16,182 nt of DNA from CSP1-5 sp964348275 (GTDB taxonomy: Bacteria; Methylomirabilota; Methylomirabilia; Methylomirabilales; CSP1-5), in contig CAYGBT010000056.1 in NCBI GenBank assembly GCA_964348275.1, forward strand, positions 1 through 16,182, given 5' to 3'. This document shows positions 11,885 through 16,182 of the stretch, one piece after another (position 1 is the first letter of the stretch; every line of letters starts with the position of its first letter). The notes beneath the pieces were generated by a model. It ran no database searches and was not told the DNA's origin. It saw only the letters and a program-made list of their open reading frames with translations. The position numbers and the translations under genes are program-made.

Positions 11885-12667
11885 AAGCTGCCGCTCCACA
11901 GTCCCATTGAATACAAGGCGCTGTGGGAAGTCGATCGCATAGGGCGAGCCAGCCGGGTCGTTGCCGAGGCCTTGCTGATGCTCCGGGAGAAGAGTCAACC
12001 GGGGGTGAAGACGATAGAGCTGGACCGCTTCGCCGAAACCTCGCTCCTCGAACGGGGGGCGCAGCCGGCCTTCAAGGGATACCGGGGTTATCCCTATACC
12101 CTGTGTACCTCAGTGAACGAGGAGGTAGTTCATGGGTTGCCCTCTGAGCGTCGGATCCATGAGGGAGACATCCTGAGTTTAGACCTGGGGGCAATTGTGG
12201 ACGGATATTATGGAGATGCGGCGATTACCGTTCCCGTCGGGGAAATCTCGCCCGAGGGCAGACGACTGCTCCAGGTGACCCAGGAGGCCTTACACTGCGG
12301 GATCGCCCAAGCGGTGCCAGGGCACTACCTAAGCGATATATCCCATGCGATTCAGCGTCACGTGGAATCTCATGGCTTTTCGGTGGTTCGGATCTTCGTC
12401 GGGCATGGGATCGGGAGGGCTCTCCATGAAGAACCCCAGATCCCTAACTTTGGCCCACCGGGTCGCGGACCTCTGCTCAAGGCCGGTATGGTACTGGCCA
12501 TCGAACCCATGGTGAATGCTGGGACCCATGAGGTGGCCGTGCTGGAGGACCGGTGGACCGCCGTGAGTCAGGATCGATCGCTCTCTGCCCACTTCGAACA
12601 CACGGTCGTCATTACTGAAAAGGGTCCTGAGATCCTTACCCTTTCCGAATCAGGGGAAGGTTGGTAG
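11882..12667 (+). CDS. map: Type I methionine aminopeptidase
   Basis: The product (261 residues from this start) removes the initiator methionine from nascent proteins. All metal ligands of the pita-bread fold are present: D101 in LSLDLGA, D112 in YGDAA, H175 in VGHGIG, E208 in LAIEPM and E239 in HFEHT, plus the substrate-site histidine H84 in VVHGLP. The start is the odd part. The best site is ATT 11882 with GGAGGAG 7 nt upstream, giving KLPLHSPIEY right after the initiator, which aligns with E. coli Map. Alternatives in frame are ATG 11819 and TTG 11846, both inside adk and adding residues without family resemblance, or ATG 11978, which would delete the first helix. A sequencing error is also possible. 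Confidence 0.93.
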   Translation: MKLPLHSPIEYKALWEVDRIGRASRVVAEALLMLREKSQPGVKTIELDRFAETSLLERGAQPAFKGYRGYPYTLCTSVNEEVVHGLPSERRIHEGDILSLDLGAIVDGYYGDAAITVPVGEISPEGRRLLQVTQEALHCGIAQAVPGHYLSDISHAIQRHVESHGFSVVRIFVGHGIGRALHEEPQIPNFGPPGRGPLLKAGMVLAIEPMVNAGTHEVAVLEDRWTAVSQDRSLSAHFEHTVVITEKGPEILTLSESGEGW

Positions 12668-12674
12668 AAATCCA

Positions 12675-12947
12675 ATGGCCAGGAAACACCGAGGACAGAC
12701 CAAAGCAAAAAAGAAAGAAGAAGGGCAGCCTAAGAAGGAAGAGGCTATCGAGGTCGAGGGGACCGTCGTCGAGCCCCTCCCGAATGCCATGTTCCGGGTG
12801 GAACTCGAGACAGGCCACAAGGTGCTGGCGCACATCTCGGGGAAGATGCGGATGCATTTTATCCGAATTCTCCCCGGGGATAAAGTGATTGTAGAGCTGA
12901 GTCCTTACGATTTGAGTCGAGGCCGCATCATTTACCGTTACAAATAG
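12675..12947 (+). CDS. infA: Translation initiation factor IF-1 with basic N-terminal extension
   Basis: The 90-residue product is IF1, an OB-fold protein that occupies the ribosomal A site during initiation. The core from residue 25 (IEVEGTVVEPLPNAMFRVELETGHKVLAHISGKMRMHFIRILPGDKVIVELSPYDLSRGRIIYRYK) is nearly canonical. Typical IF1 has about 72 residues; here an extra 18 or so form a lysine- and glutamate-rich tail beginning MARKHRGQTKAKKKEEGQPK. ATG 12675 is the only ATG before the core; the best purine-rich sequence (12652-12660) is 14 nt upstream, which is rather far. No alternative standard start near the core exists. It follows map by 7 nt. Confidence 0.95.
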   Translation: MARKHRGQTKAKKKEEGQPKKEEAIEVEGTVVEPLPNAMFRVELETGHKVLAHISGKMRMHFIRILPGDKVIVELSPYDLSRGRIIYRYK

Positions 12948-13010
12948 TCTGAAGTCCGATGTCCGAAGTCGTATAAGAAGACCTCGGACGTCGGACCTCG
13001 GACGTCGGAC
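12947..13010. repeat. GT-heptad inverted repeat, GTCCGA type (infA-rpmJ gap)
   Basis: Left arm heptamers: GTCTGAA at 12947 (its G is the last base of the infA stop), GTCCGAT at 12954, GTCCGAA at 12961, GTCGTAT at 12968. Right arm heptamers: CTCGGAC at 12983, GTCGGAC at 12990, CTCGGAC at 12997, GTCGGAC at 13004. The first three left heptads pair with the right arm with two wobbles and two mismatches in about 23 positions. The right arm ends 6 nt before the rpmJ ATG, so rpmJ has no Shine-Dalgarno sequence, as seen for rplC after the element at 460-535. Confidence 0.88.
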
Positions 13011-13016
13011 GAGATC

Positions 13017-13130
13017 ATGAAAGTGCGGGCGTCGGTGAAACCAATCTGTGAAAAGTGCAAGATCATCAAACGAAAGGGGGTCGTGCGGATCGTCTGCGAG
13101 AACCCGCGGCACAAGCAACGCCAGGGCTAA
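13017..13130 (+). CDS. rpmJ: 50S ribosomal protein L36, zinc-binding type (bL36)
   Basis: This 37-residue gene encodes bL36, the smallest 50S protein. It begins MKVRASVKPICEKCKIIKRK, and the zinc ligands C11, C14, C27 and H32 (C-x2-C-x12-C-x4-H) are all present, so it is the zinc-containing form. The end NPRHKQRQG is typical. Its place between infA and rpsM is the standard one. ATG 13017 has no recognisable ribosome binding site because a GTCCGA-type hairpin ends 6 nt upstream; translation may depend on coupling or on the structure. Confidence 0.96.
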   Translation: MKVRASVKPICEKCKIIKRKGVVRIVCENPRHKQRQG

Positions 13131-13135
13131 CGGGG

Positions 13136-13219
13136 GTCCATGGTTGAGGGTTCAGAGTTCAGAGTCGATGACGGATGACAGACGACCAACGACCGAATCC
13201 AGACGGTCAACGGATGAGG
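13136..13219. repeat. Period-7 sequence, degenerate heptads (rpmJ-rpsM gap)
   Basis: Twelve heptamers run without a break in register. The first five all begin GT: GTCCATG, GTTGAGG, GTTCAGA, GTTCAGA, GTCGATG (13136-13170). They are followed by ACGGATG, ACAGACG, ACCAACG, ACCGAAT, CCAGACG, GTCAACG and GATGAGG. Adjacent units often share five or six bases. The dyad is weak: GTTGA at 13143 can face GTCAAC at 13206. It looks like a diverged or different-vocabulary member of the heptad family. The strong rpsM binding site begins at its end (13217). Confidence 0.6.
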
Positions 13220-13229
13220 AGGAGGTGAA

Positions 13230-13604
13230 ATGGCGCGGATTACAGGTGTGGATCTTCCCCGTGAGAAACGGCTGGAGGTGGCTCTCACCTACATCTATGG
13301 GATTGGCCGCTCGTCCTCTCGGAAGATACTCGATGGAGCAAATGTCAGCCCTGATGTGCGAGTGAAAAACTTGACTGAGGACGAGGTCAATCGAATCCGA
13401 CGGGTGATCGAGGGGCAGCACAGGGTCGAAGGTGACCTTCGTCGGGATGTGGCGATGAACACCAAGCGACTTATAGACATCGGCTGCTACCGGGGTCTCA
13501 GACATCGGCGGGGGCTCCCGGTCCGCGGTCAGCGGACCCACACAAATGCCAGAACTCGGAAAGGGCCTCGCCGGGGGACTGTGGGTGCCCGGCGGAAGAA
13601 ATAG
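13230..13604 (+). CDS. rpsM: 30S ribosomal protein S13 (uS13)
   Basis: The 124-residue product sits at the top of the 30S head and forms bridges to the 50S subunit; its C-terminal tail contacts P-site tRNA. Marks are MARITGVDLPREKRLEVALTYIYGIGRSSSRKIL, the helix-two-turn-helix region, and the basic end GLPVRGQRTHTNARTRKGPRRGTVGARRKK. AGGAGGAGGT at 13217-13226 gives a very strong ribosome binding site for ATG 13230. It is the first gene of the alpha cluster. In E. coli the message here folds into an S4-binding pseudoknot; I did not identify one in this sequence. Confidence 0.97.
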   Translation: MARITGVDLPREKRLEVALTYIYGIGRSSSRKILDGANVSPDVRVKNLTEDEVNRIRRVIEGQHRVEGDLRRDVAMNTKRLIDIGCYRGLRHRRGLPVRGQRTHTNARTRKGPRRGTVGARRKK

Positions 13605-13615
13605 GGGGGCAGAAT

Positions 13616-14020
13616 ATGGCGACGGGACGGCGTCGGGGGGTAACGCGGGGAGTCCCCAAGAAGGATGCGAAAAACATCGTACAAGGGGTCGCCCATGTCC
13701 AGGCGACCTTCAATAACACCATCATAACCATTACCGATCCTCGGGGAAATGTGGTGAGCTGGGCTAGCGCCGGCAGTGTGGGCTTCAAGGGGTCGCGAAA
13801 AAGCACTCCCTTTGCTGCGCAGACTGCTGCGGATAACGCGGCCCAAAAGGCCATGGGCCACGGGATGAAAGAAGTAAAGGTCTATGTGAAGGGCCCGGGA
13901 GCTGGCCGAGAGGCGGCTATCCGATCGTTGCAGGCGGCGGGACTCGAGGTGACGGCGATCAAAGATGTGACCCCCATCCCGCACAATGGCTGCCGCCCAC
14001 CAAAGCGTCGCCGGGTATAA
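13616..14020 (+). CDS. rpsK: 30S ribosomal protein S11 (uS11)
   Basis: The 134-residue product forms part of the mRNA exit channel on the 30S platform. Conserved parts are GVAHVQATFNNTIITITDPRGNVVSWASAGSVGFKGSRKSTPFAAQ and the end VTPIPHNGCRPPKRRRV. The Asn-Gly pair in the latter is the isoaspartate-forming site known in E. coli uS11. ATG 13616 is preceded by a G-run just after the rpsM stop (13602-13604). Length is normal. Confidence 0.97.
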   Translation: MATGRRRGVTRGVPKKDAKNIVQGVAHVQATFNNTIITITDPRGNVVSWASAGSVGFKGSRKSTPFAAQTAADNAAQKAMGHGMKEVKVYVKGPGAGREAAIRSLQAAGLEVTAIKDVTPIPHNGCRPPKRRRV

Positions 14021-14038
14021 GGCGGAGGAGTCGGGAGC

Positions 14039-14668
14039 GTGGCGAGACATACCGGTTCGGTTTGCAAGCTCTGCCGGCGGGAGGGGTTGAAGCTGTTCCT
14101 GAAGGGGGACCGGTGCTTCAGTCCCAAATGTGCTATAGAGAAGCGGAGCTATCCCCCCGGGGAGCATGGGCAGCGGCGGCGTGTGAAGCTGACTGACTAC
14201 GGGCTTCAGCTTCGCGAGAAGCAAAAGATGAAGAGGATCTACGGGGTCTTGGAGCGGCAATTTCGGAACTATTTCCATATGGCTGAACGACAGAAAGGCA
14301 TTACCGGTGAGGGCCTCCTCCGCTTGCTCGAGCGGCGAATGGATAATGTGGTCTACCGTTTAGGCTTTTCTACGTCTCGGGCAGAAGCCCGCCAATTGGT
14401 GAGACATGGCCACTTTTTGGTGAATGGTCGGAGGGTGGACATTCCCTCCTATCTGGTTCGGTCCGGAGATCATATTCAGGTCTCCCAGAAGAGCCGAGAT
14501 CTCCTCGCAATCAGGGCGGCGTTGGAGGGGGCGAAAAAGCGAGAACTTCCTTCGTGGCTTGAGCTGGATTCCGAAGCCATGCGTGGTCTGGTCCGGGGCC
14601 TCCCTGCTCGGGAAGATATCGTCATCCCGGTCCAAGAGCAATTGGTGGTGGCCTTGTATTCGAAGTAG
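14039..14668 (+). CDS. rpsD: 30S ribosomal protein S4, zinc-binding type (uS4)
   Basis: The 209-residue product is the primary assembly and decoding-fidelity protein uS4, and in E. coli it represses the alpha operon. The N-terminus holds four cysteines, C9, C12, C26 and C31, forming the zinc knuckle of the C+ version. The S4 RNA-binding domain shows LERRMDNVVYRLGFSTSRAEARQLVRHGHFLVNGRRVDIPSYLV. The end VPAREDI-type segment reads LPAREDIVIPVQEQLVVALYSK. The start is GTG at 14039, with GGAGGAG (14024-14030) 8 nt upstream. Confidence 0.96.
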   Translation: MARHTGSVCKLCRREGLKLFLKGDRCFSPKCAIEKRSYPPGEHGQRRRVKLTDYGLQLREKQKMKRIYGVLERQFRNYFHMAERQKGITGEGLLRLLERRMDNVVYRLGFSTSRAEARQLVRHGHFLVNGRRVDIPSYLVRSGDHIQVSQKSRDLLAIRAALEGAKKRELPSWLELDSEAMRGLVRGLPAREDIVIPVQEQLVVALYSK

Positions 14669-14720
14669 CGGCGCGAAGCACAGCAGTCCCGCGGAGGACG
14701 GGGCACGGAGGTTGTTGTTG

Positions 14721-15731
14721 ATGTTGCAGAAATTGAGAGGCTTCCACAAGCCGAAACGTCTGGAATGTGAACTGGAGACCTTAACCAGTACCTATGGGAA
14801 GTTCATCGCCGAACCCTTGGAGCGGGGATTCGGTCAAACCCTGGGTAACTCGCTGCGCCGGGTCCTTCTCTCTTCCATCGAGGGAGCAGCGGTAACATCG
14901 GTCCGGATTGCGGGCGTCTACCATGAGTTCTCCACCATCCCTGGTGTCAAGGAAGACGTGACGGATTTCATCCTGAATTTGAAAGCGCTCCGGGTCAAGC
15001 TGGCAGGGGAAGGGCCAAAGACCCTCCAGTTGAAGGCCACGGGCCCGGGAGAAGTCCGGGCCTCTCAGATTGTGACCGATGCCGATGTGGAGGTGCTGAA
15101 CCCCGACCTCTATATTACGACCCTGGACAGGGATGGCAAGTTAGAGCTGGAGATTGAGGTGGGGAGGGGGCGGGGCTACGTCTCTGCGGAGCGGAACAAG
15201 CGCGAGAATCAGCCGGTTGATGTGATCTCCGTTGACTCGGTCTTCTCCCCCATCGTCCGAGTCAACTTTCAGGTGGAAGATACGCGGGTGGGTCACGCCA
15301 CGGATTACAACAGGTTGATTCTCGAAGTTTGGACGGATGGAAGCCTCCTCCCACAAGAGGCCGTGGTCCAAGCGGCGCGGATCCTCAAAGACCACCTCAA
15401 CATCTTCAGCATCTTTGATGAAGAGCCGGAGGAACAAGAACGGGTGGTGGATGCGGTGAAGGAGCGGGCAATCGAATACCTCACCCGGAGCGTTGATGAG
15501 CTCGAGCTCTCGGTCCGATCGGCCAATTGTCTCAAGACCTCCCATATTCAGTACATCTGGCAGCTGGTTCAGAAGACCGAGGCCGAGATGCTCAAGACCA
15601 AGAATTTCGGCCGGAAATCCTTGAACGAGATTAAGGAGATCTTGTCTGGCATGCAGCTTCAGTTTGGGATGAAGTTGGACGACATCCCCGGAGGTCCATG
15701 GTCGGGCAAGAAGAAGACAGATGAAAAGTGA
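14721..15731 (+). CDS. rpoA: DNA-directed RNA polymerase subunit alpha
   Basis: The 336-residue product forms the dimer on which beta and beta' assemble. The N-terminal domain has LERGFGQTLGNSLRRVLLSSIEGAAVTS (33-60), containing the conserved assembly arginines. The acidic linker is near 233-242 (DEEPEEQE). The C-terminal domain has VDELELSVRSANCLKTSHI with Arg266 at the position of E. coli Arg265, and LLKT-type NFGRKSLNEIKEIL, so UP-element and activator contacts should be possible. ATG 14721 has GGAGG (14707-14711) 9 nt upstream; the open frame before it overlaps rpsD and has no alpha resemblance. A positively charged tail GKKKTDEK ends the protein. Confidence 0.97.
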   Translation: MLQKLRGFHKPKRLECELETLTSTYGKFIAEPLERGFGQTLGNSLRRVLLSSIEGAAVTSVRIAGVYHEFSTIPGVKEDVTDFILNLKALRVKLAGEGPKTLQLKATGPGEVRASQIVTDADVEVLNPDLYITTLDRDGKLELEIEVGRGRGYVSAERNKRENQPVDVISVDSVFSPIVRVNFQVEDTRVGHATDYNRLILEVWTDGSLLPQEAVVQAARILKDHLNIFSIFDEEPEEQERVVDAVKERAIEYLTRSVDELELSVRSANCLKTSHIQYIWQLVQKTEAEMLKTKNFGRKSLNEIKEILSGMQLQFGMKLDDIPGGPWSGKKKTDEK

Positions 15732-15746
15732 TGAGGAGACCCGCGG

Positions 15747-16157
15747 ATGCGGCATCGAAGGTTGAAAAGGAAGCTTGGACGGACCTCAGCCCATCGGGAG
15801 GCTCTCCTGCGCAATCTGGCAACTTCTCTGCTCCTGTATGAGAAGATCATCACCACCGCCGCCAAGGCTAAAGAGCTTCGAAAGATCGTCGAACGGATGA
15901 TCACGCTGGCGAAGCGGAAAGACCTTCATGCCCGGCGGCAAGCGGCAGAGGTGATCCAGGATGAACGGGTTCTGAAGAAGCTTTTTGAGACTATGGGAGA
16001 GAGGTACCAGGGGCGGAACGGGGGGTATACCCGGATCACCAAACTGGATTATCGAGTGGGGGACGGAGCCCCTCTGGCTGCTGTCGAACTGGTGGCCACC
16101 GAGGTGAGTGCTGAGGGGGCGGCCAAGCGCAGAAAGAAGGAAAAAAGGAAGGAGTAG
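15747..16157 (+). CDS. rplQ: 50S ribosomal protein L17 (bL17)
   Basis: The 136-residue product is bL17, a 50S protein near the exit tunnel. The opening MRHRRLKRKLGRTSAHREALLRNLATSLLLYEKIITTAAKAKELRKIVERMITLAKR is diagnostic, and RYQGRNGGYTRITKLDYRVGDGAPLAAVELV closes the domain. The last 15 residues are Lys/Arg-rich and variable. GAGGAG (15733-15738) is 8 nt before ATG 15747. It is the last gene of the alpha cluster; only 25 nt follow, ending in GTTGACCGTGCC, too little to judge. Confidence 0.97.
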   Translation: MRHRRLKRKLGRTSAHREALLRNLATSLLLYEKIITTAAKAKELRKIVERMITLAKRKDLHARRQAAEVIQDERVLKKLFETMGERYQGRNGGYTRITKLDYRVGDGAPLAAVELVATEVSAEGAAKRRKKEKRKE

Positions 16158-16182
16158 CAGGCTGCCTTCCGTTGACCGTGCC

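Overview
The window is one continuous + strand ribosomal protein superoperon of a GC-rich bacterium: the last codons of tuf, then the complete S10, spc and alpha clusters. The gene order is rpsJ-rplC-rplD-rplW-rplB-rpsS-rplV-rpsC-rplP-rpmC-rpsQ, rplN-rplX-rplE-rpsN-rpsH-rplF-rplR-rpsE-rplO-secY-adk-map-infA-rpmJ, rpsM-rpsK-rpsD-rpoA-rplQ. All genes read the same way, and no credible gene lies on the - strand. The organism cannot be fixed from these families alone. A high-GC Gram-negative lineage such as NC10/Methylomirabilota, Rokubacteria or a deltaproteobacterial relative is a guess from protein flavour. A cysteine-rich zinc-type uS14, zinc-type bL36 and uS4, and the absence of rpmD (uL30) are the directly visible lineage traits.

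Layout: 3-65 end of tuf; 150-5535 S10 cluster; 5589-11188 spc cluster through secY; 11233-13130 adk, map, infA and rpmJ; 13230-16157 alpha cluster. Most junctions are tight: ATGA overlaps at rplD/rplW, rplP/rpmC and rplO/secY, and an 8-nt overlap at rpmC/rpsQ. The products build the ribosome (21 full ribosomal proteins of the S10 and spc clusters up to rplO, plus bL36, uS13, uS11, uS4 and bL17). They also supply the translocon pore SecY, adenylate kinase, the N-terminal methionine peptidase, initiation factor IF1 and the RNA polymerase alpha subunit.

The unexpected content is between the genes. Every intergenic gap of 69 nt or more (ten of them) carries extra structure; all other gaps are 53 nt or less and carry none that I can see. 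Six gaps contain clear inverted repeats built from tandem heptamers made of a fixed hexamer plus one variable base. Left arms read GTCAGCN, GTCCGAN or GTTCACN, and right arms carry the reverse complements NGCTGAC, NTCGGAC or NGTGAAC. The three words differ, but period, GT...AC boundaries and hairpin layout are the same. A seventh gap (before rpsM) is period-7 throughout without a strong dyad, two more look like decayed versions, and the tenth (before rplE) holds a perfect 14-bp palindrome and a REP-like element. I regard this 'GT-heptad' hairpin family as the most likely undescribed feature here.

Other points worth attention: map seems to start at ATT with an ideal ribosome binding site; IF1 and uL5 have basic, low-complexity N-terminal extensions; the uL2 DHPHGGG motif reads DHPLGGG; a terminator-like hairpin with a T7 run lies inside the rpsJ-rplC element; and rplC and rpmJ, which both follow GTCCGA-type hairpins, lack a recognisable Shine-Dalgarno sequence.
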